Shown here: piece after piece, positions 1-8,193 of the stretch
How the letters are laid out: every line of letters begins with the position of its first letter
Numbering within the stretch: the first letter of the stretch is position 1
Assembly (NCBI RefSeq): GCF_014332695.1
Contig: NZ_MBUA01000023.1
Span: forward strand, 124,001 to 188,000
From: Flavihumibacter stibioxidans
Lineage (GTDB): Bacteria; Bacteroidota; Bacteroidia; Chitinophagales; Chitinophagaceae
Direction of reading: 5' to 3'
Length of the DNA: 64,000 nt
Made by a program: the position numbers and the translations under genes
The notes under the pieces: model-generated
Told to the model about the DNA's origin: nothing
Databases searched by the model: none
The model's input: only the letters and a program-made list of their open reading frames with translations

Positions 1-1212
1 TTTCATATCTGTTTTTACATAGTTGATGGTACCACTCAGGGTAAAATTATTGCTGAGCTTGGCGGTACCACCCATACCAACAGTATTCCTGATCAGGCGG
101 TTGCCTGGGGTGAAGCCCACATCATCCAGGTAGCCGAAGTTGGCATTCAGGGTGGTGTTCTGCGTAGCACCGCTGACGTTCACCGCGGTGGTGCTAACCA
201 CTCCATCACGGAAGAAATTCTCCACACTGTTATATGGTTTATAAATTGCTGTTGCCCCTACATATTCCGGGAAAGCAGCATTGAGGGCTGCCCTGGAATA
301 GGGGTGTGCATATTCCTGACCTTCCAGTCGGCCACCCCAGTTACTATAAAAGGCAGCACCAACTGAGTTTTCAAAGCCGGCGCCATAGGAATCCTGGTAT
401 TCAGGAAGGTTGGCCACTTTGTTAAGGAAGTAAGATTGGGAAGCTGTTACTTCCATTCCTTTCTTCGGCTTGCGGCCGGAACCGTTTTTAGTGGTCACCA
501 GGATCACCCCGTTACGACCCAGTTCCCCATATAATACGGAAGCACTCAGGCCTTTGAGCACACTGATGTTTTCAATGTTGTTCGGATCCAGATCCAGGAA
601 GCGGCTGGAAGTAGAACTGTTCTGGGTAAACCCGAACTGGTTATTGGTTGCCGCATCAAAGGGAACACCATCCACCACAAATAGCGGTTGTGTTCCGCCG
701 GTCAGGGAACTGATACCCCTGATATTGATATTGGTACCAGAACCGGACAAACCGCTGGTACCTAAAATGTTTACTCCGGGAGCCTTACCATTTAACAGAC
801 GGCCAACATCACCATCCGGACGAAGTTCAAGCGCCTTTTTGTCAACGGTTGCCACCGCATATCCAAGGGCTTTCTTTTCCTTTTTAATACCAAGGGCAGT
901 CACAACTACTTCGTTCAATGCCTGGTCGGAAGCCGTCAATGTAATATTAACCGTATTGGTATTGGCAGTTACCTGCATCCGGTCGAAGCCAACACTTGTA
1001 AAGGTGAGGACGGCACCTGTTTTTACAGACAGTTTGTAGTTTCCATTGACATCGGTGGAGGTTCCCCGCCTGGAGCCCCTTTCTGTAACTGAAACCCCTG
1101 GTATCGGATTACCCTGGGCATCTACTACCCTACCAGAGACTTCCACTGTTTGGGCCATAATGAGCTGTATGCACAGCAACAGAATGCCCGCCAGGAAGAT
1201 TTTTCTTCTCAT
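1..1212 (-). CDS. SusC/RagA-family TonB-linked outer membrane protein, N-terminal part
   Basis: Outer-membrane receptor of the SusC/RagA type, which imports glycans or peptides with a SusD-like lipoprotein using TonB energy. The gene runs off the left edge; 404 N-terminal residues are present. A signal peptide (MRRKIFLAGILLLCIQLIMA) is followed by a carboxypeptidase-D regulatory-like domain (about 22-100) and a TonB plug (about 115-220) with the family hallmarks NEVVVTALGIKKEKKALGYA, SSLTGG and PLFVVDGVP. The barrel starts near residue 230. The ATG at 1212 is chosen because it directly precedes the signal peptide. A susD gene would be expected beyond the left edge. The substrate cannot be told. 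An AT-rich 5' region (1213-1330) carries a small inverted repeat at 1246-1262. Confidence 0.95.
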   Translation of the reverse strand, partial: MRRKIFLAGILLLCIQLIMAQTVEVSGRVVDAQGNPIPGVSVTERGSRRGTSTDVNGNYKLSVKTGAVLTFTSVGFDRMQVTANTNTVNITLTASDQALNEVVVTALGIKKEKKALGYAVATVDKKALELRPDGDVGRLLNGKAPGVNILGTSGLSGSGTNINIRGISSLTGGTQPLFVVDGVPFDAATNNQFGFTQNSSTSSRFLDLDPNNIENISVLKGLSASVLYGELGRNGVILVTTKNGSGRKPKKGMEVTASQSYFLNKVANLPEYQDSYGAGFENSVGAAFYSNWGGRLEGQEYAHPYSRAALNAAFPEYVGATAIYKPYNSVENFFRDGVVSTTAVNVSGATQNTTLNANFGYLDDVGFTPGNRLIRNTVGMGGTAKLSNNFTLSGTINYVKTDMK

Positions 1213-1483
1213 GAGCTTTGTGTGTTTTTGGTTATTTAATGAATTCTTGTTCGGGTAACAAGATCCGTTCGTATAAATTTAAAAGTATTTTAACATTTTA
1301 ACCAAATTCTATCGTAAATAAATTTTTGATGGTATTTATCACATGATTACCCATTAAATTCAAATTTATTTCACAATTATTTGTTAACAAACCGGAAATC
1401 CGTCTATTTAAGCAGTTTTTCAACTTATCCTGATTTACCGTTCATCATATTTCACTGCATTCAGATGGTGTACTAAAAGGCAT
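1213..1483. other. AT-rich intergenic region upstream of susC-like gene
   Basis: About 270 bp without a gene, between the leftward susC-like gene and the terminator of the next leftward gene. It is AT-rich and should hold the receptor promoter. On the minus strand a TTTG and a TAAATTTA (7 of 8 to the Bacteroidetes -7 consensus TAnnTTTG) lie about 20 nt apart. A 6-bp inverted repeat CTTGTT/AACAAG with a 5-nt loop (1246-1262) sits in the likely leader. No coding potential is seen. Confidence 0.4.
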
Positions 1484-1513
1484 AAAAAAGCCGGTCAGAA
1501 TCTGACCGGCTTT
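1484..1513 (-). terminator. Rho-independent terminator after the Zn protease gene
   Basis: Near-perfect inverted repeat AAAGCCGGTCAG / CTGACCGGCTTT (1487-1498 and 1502-1513). Read on the minus strand it is followed by a T6 run. It lies 17 bp past the stop of the leftward gene at 1531. Confidence 0.85.
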
Positions 1514-1530
1514 AATAATTCAGTGAACCC

Positions 1531-2217
1531 TTAGTCCCTGTCGCGCCCCTGGTAAATCAATATGTATTGAACCAGGGTTACAATGGAGGCTACTGCGGCC
1601 ACCACATAGGTCATGGCTGCCCATTTCAGCGCATCCTTAGCCTTAGGCTGTTCCTCAGCCGTGGTAATATTGGTGGTTTCCAGCCAGGCAAGGGCCCGCC
1701 TGCTGGCATCAAATTCCACTGGAAGCGTAATAAGGGAAAAAAGGGTGGTTACCCCAAACAGGATAATACCCCCCAGCAAAAGATCGGGAAATGTGTTGAT
1801 CATGAGGATACCAGCCAGCAAAACCCACTGCACCAGGCCTGAACTGACCTGAACAGCTGGAACCAGCTTGGAACGCATGGTCAGCCAGGGATAGGCAGTG
1901 GCATGCTGAACGGCATGACCGCATTCATGGGCCGCAACCGCAGCGGCAGCCACATTTCGGCCTTCATAAATATCCGGGCTGAGGGCTACCGTTTTGGTAA
2001 CCGGGTTATAGTGGTCACTCAGGAAACCATTGGATGGCACCACCTGGACATCATAGATTCCATTCTCACGGAGCATGCGCTCAGCAATCTCCTTACCCGA
2101 TAACCCCGACCGCATAGGGGTCTGGCTGTACTTTTTGATCCTGCTTTTCAGGGCAAAGGAAACCAGCATGCTGATTCCCACAAAAAGCAACGAAACAAAC
2201 ATAATAGACGGTGTCAT
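1531..2217 (-). CDS. YugP-like membrane zinc metallopeptidase
   Basis: Predicted integral-membrane neutral zinc metallopeptidase (Pfam Zn_peptidase_2, YugP family); cellular substrate unknown. The zinc motif HECGHAVQHA (HExxH type) lies about residue 95 from the chosen start. A transmembrane helix precedes it and three or more hydrophobic segments follow, including a pair around IQ-free stretches after QVSSGLVQW. The SAxEFDAS-like segment (LPVEFDASRRAL) is also typical. The frame is open upstream to 2283, but the ATG at 2217 (MTPSIMFVSLLFVG) starts with the first membrane helix as homologues do. Monocistronic with its own terminator. Confidence 0.88.
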   Translation of the reverse strand: MTPSIMFVSLLFVGISMLVSFALKSRIKKYSQTPMRSGLSGKEIAERMLRENGIYDVQVVPSNGFLSDHYNPVTKTVALSPDIYEGRNVAAAAVAAHECGHAVQHATAYPWLTMRSKLVPAVQVSSGLVQWVLLAGILMINTFPDLLLGGIILFGVTTLFSLITLPVEFDASRRALAWLETTNITTAEEQPKAKDALKWAAMTYVVAAVASIVTLVQYILIYQGRDRD

Positions 2218-2754
2218 AAAATTCTGATTATTAAAGTATATACTTATAACAAAGCTATGACCAAAATGGATTAATGACCCCAATTGACCGTTTTTTTACC
2301 CTACCCCGGCCGTTTTGACACCTTTACAAAAAAACCGAAAATTTCCCTGACAATTTAGCGGTTCATCTCTGGGTCACTAAAAATATATAAACTCCATAAT
2401 ATGCTGATTTATAGTTTCTTATATAGAGCCAGAACACCTCTCCAGTCAGTCCGGGCTACCCCTAAAAGTTATTCACAGGACTAAAAAATTATTTTGAAAT
2501 GTGCCCCATATTCGTAATTTAGTGCAAGAATTTAATGGGTTAGTAAGTAAAGGGTCAGCAGCAATGCTGGCCTTTTTACTTTTCCGGAATCAGCGTTTTC
2601 CCGGACCGAAAAAATTATTTTTCAAAACATTCACCATCCTGTTTTTCTGCTTCGGTTTTCTTCTGCGTCCTCCAGCATTTTTCATATCGATGTATTTCCT
2701 CTTCTCAATCTCTCCTCTCTTCATATCTAATTCCCTCTGTCTCTCTATCACTCT
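2218..2754. other. Intergenic region before radA, with pyrimidine-rich tract and hairpin
   Basis: About 540 bp without a convincing gene. It contains a terminator-like hairpin at 2545-2580 that follows no recognised gene. From about 2690 to 2754 there is a strongly C/T-biased stretch on the + strand just before radA. Short ORFs here on either strand have low-complexity or basic compositions and no family resemblance, so I do not call them. Confidence 0.4.
2545..2580 (+). terminator. Terminator-like hairpin without an upstream gene
   Basis: Long stem: AAGTAAAGG pairs with the complementary CCTTTTTACTT side, and an inner stem CAGCA-GCAA-TGCTG is capped by a 4-nt loop, followed by T5. As no gene reads rightward into it, it may end a short untranslated RNA starting in 2380-2530. 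That RNA is an inference. Confidence 0.45.
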
Positions 2755-2762
2755 TACATTTG
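2755..2762 (+). promoter_or_regulatory. radA -7 promoter element (TACATTTG)
   Basis: Exact match to the Bacteroidetes sigma-A -7 consensus TAnnTTTG, ending 4 nt before the radA ATG. Transcription would start at or within the start codon, i.e. a leaderless message. No -33 TTTG is seen at the usual spacing. Confidence 0.45.
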
Positions 2763-2766
2763 TCCC

Positions 2767-4137
2767 ATGAGTAAAATAAAATCCTCTTTCTTTTGCCAGC
2801 AATGTGGTTATGAAAGTGCAAAATGGCTGGGTAAATGTCCGGCATGTCAACAGTGGAATACTTTTGTGGAAGAGATAAAACAAACAGCAACAAAACAAAA
2901 TGCCACACCCTGGCAGTCTGATCATAAATCTTCCAAACCTGGCGTAACCCGCCTGCAGGACATTTCAGTTACCAAAGAGAACAGGATCATTACTCCCGAT
3001 ACAGAATTGAACCGCGTGCTCGGTGGCGGGATAGTTGCAGGCAGTATAGTACTGGTTGCCGGCGAACCAGGTATCGGTAAATCCACGTTGTTTCTCCAGA
3101 TCGGTTTACAACTTCAACAAATCAGGGTACTGTATGTAAGCGGCGAGGAAAGTGAACAACAGATCAGGATGCGAGCCGAACGGCTGGCGTTCAGCAGTGA
3201 AGAATTTTATCTCCTTACGGAAACCAACACCCAGCAGATTTTCCAGGAGATCAAAAAACTGAAACCCGACCTGGTAATCATTGATTCCATCCAGACTCTC
3301 CATACCTCACACATAGAATCGTCTCCCGGCAGTGTGTCACAAATCCGCGAATGCGCCGCCGAGTTGCAACGTTTTGCCAAGGAATCCAATACACCGGTAT
3401 TCCTCATCGGCCACATTACAAAAGATGGCGCAATTGCCGGACCAAAAATCCTGGAACACATGGTGGATACCGTATTACAGTTTGAAGGCGACCGCCATTA
3501 TGCCTACCGCATTCTGCGCACACTCAAAAACCGCTTTGGCAGTACAGCCGAATTGGGGATCTATGAAATGAGTTCTTCCGGTATGAAAGGTGTACTCAAC
3601 CCCAGCGACATCCTTCTCTCCCATAAGGAAGAACAACTGAGTGGTATCGCAATAGCCGCAACCATAGAAGGCATGCGCCCTTTCCTGATAGAAGTGCAGG
3701 CCCTGGTTACTCCATCCGTTTATGGCACACCGCAGCGCACGGTGAGTGGTTTTGACCTCAGGAGATTACAGTTGCTGCTGGCAGTACTGGAAAAGAGAGG
3801 CGGATTTCAATTCGGCACCAAAGACGTATTCCTCAATATTGCAGGTGGACTGAAAGTGGAAGACCCGGCGATTGACCTTTCCGTTCTTTGCGCTTTGCTG
3901 AGCTCCTATACCGACATACCGGTTCCCCATACGATCTGTTTTGCCGGGGAGGTCGGACTCAGTGGTGAAATCAGGTCTGTCAACCGGATTGAACAAAGAA
4001 TCGCTGAAGCTGAAAAACTTGGCTTTGAAAAAATCCTGATCTCCCGTTACAACCAGAAAGGTATGGCTAAAACAGGATCGCATATTGAAGTTGTTCCCGT
4101 CAGCCGGGTGGAAGATGTGTACAGGTTACTGTTCTGA
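2767..4137 (+). CDS. radA: DNA repair protein RadA
   Basis: RecA-like ATPase that promotes branch migration in recombinational repair; cytosolic. Domains in order: a C4 zinc finger (C10xxC13, C24xxC27), a RecA core with Walker A GEPGIGKST (99-107), Walker B LVIIDS (169-174), the RadA-specific KNRFG motif (254-258), and a C-terminal Lon-protease-like domain (about 275-456). 456 aa is the normal length. The ATG is fixed by the conserved N-terminal KxKxxFxCQxCG pattern. It is followed 30-54 bp later by comF, another gene linked to DNA uptake and recombination. Confidence 0.97.
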   Translation: MSKIKSSFFCQQCGYESAKWLGKCPACQQWNTFVEEIKQTATKQNATPWQSDHKSSKPGVTRLQDISVTKENRIITPDTELNRVLGGGIVAGSIVLVAGEPGIGKSTLFLQIGLQLQQIRVLYVSGEESEQQIRMRAERLAFSSEEFYLLTETNTQQIFQEIKKLKPDLVIIDSIQTLHTSHIESSPGSVSQIRECAAELQRFAKESNTPVFLIGHITKDGAIAGPKILEHMVDTVLQFEGDRHYAYRILRTLKNRFGSTAELGIYEMSSSGMKGVLNPSDILLSHKEEQLSGIAIAATIEGMRPFLIEVQALVTPSVYGTPQRTVSGFDLRRLQLLLAVLEKRGGFQFGTKDVFLNIAGGLKVEDPAIDLSVLCALLSSYTDIPVPHTICFAGEVGLSGEIRSVNRIEQRIAEAEKLGFEKILISRYNQKGMAKTGSHIEVVPVSRVEDVYRLLF

Positions 4138-4190
4138 TAAAAGGGTGTAATCACGCTTCCCAGCCTTTGGATGATTGGCTATTTTGTTCA

Positions 4191-4901
4191 ATGGTTAAAT
4201 CATCCTTCAGGAATATTCTCTCTTCATTCGGTCATCTTGTTTTTCCATACAACTGTGCAGGTTGCGGAACCGATATCCTGGAGCCGGGCGAAGGAATCTG
4301 TTCCCAATGTATTTCGCTGCTGCCGGTAACAGGTTACCTGCAACAGGATACCAATGCGGTAGAAGAGATATTCCGGGGCCGCATCCACCTGGAACATGCG
4401 GCAGCCTGTTGTTTCTTCACCAAAAAAAGCCGGGTACAACAATTAATGCACCAGGTCAAATACCAGTTCAGAAAAGATGCAGGCAGGCAACTGGGAAGAT
4501 GGATGGGTTACCAGTTGCTGAAATGCCCCTGGTACCATGAAGCAGATCTGCTGCTGCCCATGCCGCTCCACCACAAACGAAAACTGCAACGGGGTTATAA
4601 CCAGGCTGAGTTGCTCTGTAATGGCATTTCCGAAATTACAGGGAAGCCATGTTTGCCGGAAACAGTTTACCGGCAATCTGCCACCAGTTCACAGACAAAA
4701 CAACACAGGGAGGAAAGATGGGATAACATGCGGCAGGCTTTCGGCATCAAAGATGAAAACAGCCTGGTCAACCGGCATGTATTACTGGTGGATGACGTGG
4801 TTACCACCGGAGCCACACTCGAGGCAATGGGACGGCAATTGTTGCAGGTACCCGGATTGAAACTCAGCATCTGTTGTTTCGCATATACCCTGCCGCATTA
4901 A
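4191..4901 (+). CDS. ComF-family phosphoribosyltransferase-like protein
   Basis: ComF/GntX family, related to competence protein ComF. It has an N-terminal zinc-ribbon-like double CxxC (CAGC at 22-25 and CSQC at 38-41 from this start) and a type I phosphoribosyltransferase domain with the PRPP loop VLLVDDVVTTGAT near the C terminus. The LPMPLHHKRKLQRGYNQAELL segment, in shorter form PMPLHHKRKLQRGYNQ, is diagnostic. Competence ComF proteins help import DNA; the exact reaction is not settled. The frame is open to an upstream ATG at 4167; 4191 is preferred because homologues start shortly before the hydrophobic FPYNC segment. Confidence 0.9.
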   Translation: MVKSSFRNILSSFGHLVFPYNCAGCGTDILEPGEGICSQCISLLPVTGYLQQDTNAVEEIFRGRIHLEHAAACCFFTKKSRVQQLMHQVKYQFRKDAGRQLGRWMGYQLLKCPWYHEADLLLPMPLHHKRKLQRGYNQAELLCNGISEITGKPCLPETVYRQSATSSQTKQHREERWDNMRQAFGIKDENSLVNRHVLLVDDVVTTGATLEAMGRQLLQVPGLKLSICCFAYTLPH

Positions 4902-4930
4902 ATAATTTTTCCTGTTGGTAGCGGCTGGAT

Positions 4931-4938
4931 TATTTTTG
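4931..4938 (+). promoter_or_regulatory. -7 promoter element (TATTTTTG) abutting the lipoprotein start
   Basis: Exact TAnnTTTG match ending 5 nt before the ATG at 4944, so the transcript is probably leaderless or nearly so. A TTG occurs at 4915-4917, closer than the usual -33 spacing. Confidence 0.45.
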
Positions 4939-4943
4939 ATCAT

Positions 4944-6341
4944 ATGTGGCGTTACCTCTTTTCAATTGTCCTGATCACCATTATTATGGCTTCCTGCAGC
5001 AAGGACAACCTGCTGACCAGTGAAGACGCAAGCCTGGGAACAACTGCAGATACGCTTCACTTCGATACTGTCTTTACCAATACCGGTTCCATCACCCAAC
5101 GGTTCAGGATTATCAACACCAATGACCAGAAGATCAGGCTCAGTTCGGTTAGCCTGTCCGGGGGAAATAATTCCGTTTTCCGTATCAACGTCAACGGAGA
5201 AGCCGGTCCGCTTGTTACCGATATTGAAATTGCAGCCAATGACAGTGCGCAGGTATTTGTAAACACCACTGTTCCGCCTAATACCGCCAACCTGCCATTT
5301 ATTATTAGGGACAGCATCCTGATCGAATGGAATGGTAACAAAAGATGGGTACAACTGGATGCCTGGGGACAAAATGCCCGCTATATCCGTAACGGGAATA
5401 TCAATATGAATACGGAATGGAATAATGAACTGCCCTATGTGATCATCGGCCCAATGACCATTGCCAAAAATGTGAGGCTGCACATAACCAAAGGCACTCA
5501 TATATATATGCATTCAGATGCTCCCATACTGGTCGATGGCAGCCTGGTGGTGGATGGCGATACAGCGATGGCCGACCGAGTGGTATTCAAAGGCGACCGG
5601 CTGGATGACCCTTACAGGGATTTCCCTGCCGGCTGGCCGGGTATTTATTTTCGCAACAGCAGTAAAGCTAACCGTCTTGATTATGCGATCATTCAAAACG
5701 CTTACCAGGGCATGGTGGTGGAAGGTCCGTCAGGATCGGCGACCAGCAAGCTTGTGTTGAATCAATGTATTATTGACAATGCCTGGGACGCGGGCCTGCT
5801 GGCAGTGAACAGCTCCATTGAAGCCAACAACTGCCTGATCAGCAATTGCGGTAAAAGTGTACAACTTATATATGGTGGCAATTACCTCTTCCGTCATTGC
5901 ACCATTGCAGCATACAGCAATTCATGGATGTTACACAAAGACCCTGTTCTATTCCTGAGCGATGGCATCCGGATCAACAATACAGTACAAACCGCACCTA
6001 TGCAGGCCAGGTTCATCAATTCCATATTCTGGAGTGATGGCGGGACCGTGGAAAACGAAGTAGTGGCGGTGAAGGAAGGAACTGCGTCCTGGCAGGTATC
6101 CTTTCATGACGGGATATGGAAGATGAAAAATCCGGGTGAACACATCAGTGCCGTTAACATGCAGTTAAATGCTGACCCGCTTTTTGAATCCACTGCCGGT
6201 GCCGTCACCAGTTATAATTTCCGCCTGAAAAGTGGTTCCCCGGCAATAGACAAGGGACAGCCGGTTTCTCTTCCCACCGACCTGGATGGCCGTCCGCGAA
6301 ACAACGGCTTACCTGATATTGGGGCTTTTGAAAAACAATAA
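4944..6341 (+). CDS. Secreted lipoprotein with parallel beta-helix / polymorphic outer membrane type repeats
   Basis: Unknown function. A lipoprotein signal peptide ends in IIMASC (lipobox Cys near residue 18). An N-terminal Ig-like region (about 35-140) resembles the segments that report mean-and-variance style beta sandwiches in Bacteroidetes surface proteins. A right-handed beta-helix region follows (about 150-400), with recurring N-rich rungs such as NQCIIDNAWDAGLLAVNSSI. The C terminus SPAIDKG...DLDGRPR...PDIGAFE is a well-known ending of choice-of-anchor/beta-helix proteins. Probably surface-exposed on the outer membrane. Its own promoter is predicted at 4931. Confidence 0.75.
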   Translation: MWRYLFSIVLITIIMASCSKDNLLTSEDASLGTTADTLHFDTVFTNTGSITQRFRIINTNDQKIRLSSVSLSGGNNSVFRINVNGEAGPLVTDIEIAANDSAQVFVNTTVPPNTANLPFIIRDSILIEWNGNKRWVQLDAWGQNARYIRNGNINMNTEWNNELPYVIIGPMTIAKNVRLHITKGTHIYMHSDAPILVDGSLVVDGDTAMADRVVFKGDRLDDPYRDFPAGWPGIYFRNSSKANRLDYAIIQNAYQGMVVEGPSGSATSKLVLNQCIIDNAWDAGLLAVNSSIEANNCLISNCGKSVQLIYGGNYLFRHCTIAAYSNSWMLHKDPVLFLSDGIRINNTVQTAPMQARFINSIFWSDGGTVENEVVAVKEGTASWQVSFHDGIWKMKNPGEHISAVNMQLNADPLFESTAGAVTSYNFRLKSGSPAIDKGQPVSLPTDLDGRPRNNGLPDIGAFEKQ

Positions 6342-6380
6342 TCCCGGATATTTGTAATTCATCCTGAAAACTTAACAAAC

Positions 6381-6893
6381 ATGCTCAAAACATTAATGAT
6401 TTCCATGATACTGGTTGCCACCATGGGCATTTACGATTTCAAACTCAACGGAATCGATGGCAAGCCCCTGGACCTAGCCACATACAGGGGTAAGAAAATG
6501 CTGATTGTGAACACAGCCTCCAAATGCGGGTTTACCAAACAATATTCGGACCTGCAGGAACTGCACGAAAAATATGGCAGCAAGATTGCGGTGATCGGTT
6601 TCCCTGCCAATAATTTCATGGGACAGGAACCGGGCTCCAACGCGGAGATTGCAGAGTTCTGTAAAAAGAATTTTGGCGTAAGCTTCCCGCTCTCTGAGAA
6701 AATCTCCGTAAAAGGCAGCGATATCCATCCTTTATTCAAGTACCTGACGGAGGAAGCGGAGAAAATGGGCATTAAAGATCCCATCAAATGGAATTTCACC
6801 AAGTTCCTGGTAGATGAAAATGGCAAACTGCTGGCCGTATTTCCGAGTAAGGTGAAACCAACAGATGAAGCCATTACCAAATACCTGAATTAG
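6381..6893 (+). CDS. Glutathione peroxidase-family thiol peroxidase
   Basis: Thioredoxin-fold peroxidase of the GPx family, reducing hydroperoxides with a peroxidatic Cys. The catalytic tetrad is visible: C49 (NTASKCGFT), Q82 (MGQEPG), W137 and N138 (KWNFTKF). The canonical FPCNQF motif reads FPANNF here, so the resolving Cys of two-Cys, thioredoxin-dependent members is missing from that position. C93 in EFCKKNFG is the only other Cys near. The N-terminal hydrophobic stretch (residues 3-16) may be a signal peptide. 170 aa is normal. It is followed 12 bp later by holB. Confidence 0.92.
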   Translation: MLKTLMISMILVATMGIYDFKLNGIDGKPLDLATYRGKKMLIVNTASKCGFTKQYSDLQELHEKYGSKIAVIGFPANNFMGQEPGSNAEIAEFCKKNFGVSFPLSEKISVKGSDIHPLFKYLTEEAEKMGIKDPIKWNFTKFLVDENGKLLAVFPSKVKPTDEAITKYLN

Positions 6894-6905
6894 TATATTC
6901 GCCGC

Positions 6906-8138
6906 ATGGTATTTGCCGAAATTGCAGGACAATCTGAAATAAAAGAAAAATTAACCGAGATGGTTCAGCAGAACAGGCTGAGCCATGCGCTTTTATTCCT
7001 GGGAAAGGAAGGCAGCGGAGCATTGCCGCTGGCCCTGGCCTTCGCCCAGTATATCGTATGCGAAAAGGTGTCTGACATGTATTACGGCAATACCGCCACC
7101 GCTGCCAGCCCCTCGCTCTTCGGCGACGCCTCCTCCTCTCCCGATACCCCTCCCCCAATGCGCTCTGATGCCTGCGGTATTTGTTCCGCCTGCTTAAAAG
7201 CTGCCGCGCTGGTACACCCCGACATACATTTTTCCTACCCGGTAATCCCGAAAAAATCGGGCGACAAACCGGTCAGTACGGATTATGCAACTGAATGGCG
7301 GGAATTTGTAAAGCAAATGCCCTATGGCAACCTATACGACTGGCTGCAAAGCATCAATGCGGAGAACAGGCAGGGGAATATCACGGCAGACGAATGTAAT
7401 GAGATCATCCGCAAGTTAAGCCTGAAGACCTTTGAGAGCAGGCATAAGGTGCTGGTGATGTGGATGCCCGAAATGCTGGGCAAGGAAGGGAACAAATTGC
7501 TCAAGCTCATTGAAGAACCGCCACCCAATACGCTGTTCCTGCTGGTTGCGGAAAATGAATCGATGATTCTGCAAACCATTTTATCGCGTTGCCAGCTGGT
7601 GAAGATACCTGCCCTCAGCGATGCTGAAATTGCCGATGCGCTACATCAAAGGGCAGGTGTTGCAGTGGAACAGTCCAGGCAGATTGCTGCCATCTGTGAA
7701 GGCAATTACCGCGAGGCATTGCAGCATCTGCACCATGCCGGTGACGACTGGCAGCACCTGGTGCGGGAATGGCTCAATGCCATTCTTAAAAATGGTCCTA
7801 TTTCACTGGTAAAATGGATCGAGGAAGTCAGCAAACAGGGCAGGGAAAAACAGAAGCAGTTCCTGAGGTATTTCAACCACCTGCTGGAGCAGAGTGTAAG
7901 GATCAGGATATTGGGAGAGAACAGCGAATGGGCATCGCGCCTGCCGGTTTCGGAAAAGGATTTTATTCTTCGTATCAATAAGATGGCCAACCTGGAACAG
8001 CAGGAAGCCATTGTGGAGGAATTGGACAAAGCAGCCTATTATATTGAAAGAAATGCTAATGCGAAAATGCTTTTCCATGCCCTCAGTCTCAAGCTGTTCC
8101 ATATTCTGCGCGATAAAGCCACGGTAAAGCCATGGTAG
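6906..8138 (+). CDS. holB: DNA polymerase III delta-prime subunit
   Basis: Clamp-loader subunit of the replicative polymerase; AAA+ fold. Four Cys (C52, C90, C93, C96) match the delta-prime zinc module, with an extra 25-residue Ser/Pro/Ala-rich loop between C52 and C90. The P-loop position reads GKEGSGAL and lacks the catalytic Lys/Thr, as expected for delta-prime, which does not hydrolyse ATP. The segment RHKVLVMWMPEMLGKEGNKLLKLIEEPP is the conserved sensor region (quoted in part: KEGNKLLKLIEEPP). A C-terminal collar domain follows. A near-consensus -7 element (TATATTCG) ends 4 nt before the ATG, so the message may be leaderless. Confidence 0.92.
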   Translation: MVFAEIAGQSEIKEKLTEMVQQNRLSHALLFLGKEGSGALPLALAFAQYIVCEKVSDMYYGNTATAASPSLFGDASSSPDTPPPMRSDACGICSACLKAAALVHPDIHFSYPVIPKKSGDKPVSTDYATEWREFVKQMPYGNLYDWLQSINAENRQGNITADECNEIIRKLSLKTFESRHKVLVMWMPEMLGKEGNKLLKLIEEPPPNTLFLLVAENESMILQTILSRCQLVKIPALSDAEIADALHQRAGVAVEQSRQIAAICEGNYREALQHLHHAGDDWQHLVREWLNAILKNGPISLVKWIEEVSKQGREKQKQFLRYFNHLLEQSVRIRILGENSEWASRLPVSEKDFILRINKMANLEQQEAIVEELDKAAYYIERNANAKMLFHALSLKLFHILRDKATVKPW

Positions 8139-8146
8139 TTTTCGCC

Positions 8147-8154
8147 TATATTTG
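8147..8154 (+). promoter_or_regulatory. -7 promoter element (TATATTTG) for the PSP1 gene
   Basis: Exact TAnnTTTG match, 39 nt before the ATG at 8194, just past the holB stop. It suggests the PSP1 gene has its own promoter as well as read-through from holB. Confidence 0.45.
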
Positions 8155-8193
8155 TAAAATCTAATTAATTCACATTCATTTTATTATCTATAT

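Noticed and set aside
470-1258. ORFs on the + strand inside the susC-like gene
   Set aside because: They are antisense shadows: no signal or domain, while the minus strand reads a continuous SusC N terminus.
2590-2925. Minus-strand ORF overlapping the start of radA
   Set aside because: Basic low-complexity composition and overlap with the well-supported radA; the C/T-rich + strand tract explains its Lys/Glu/Arg-rich reading.
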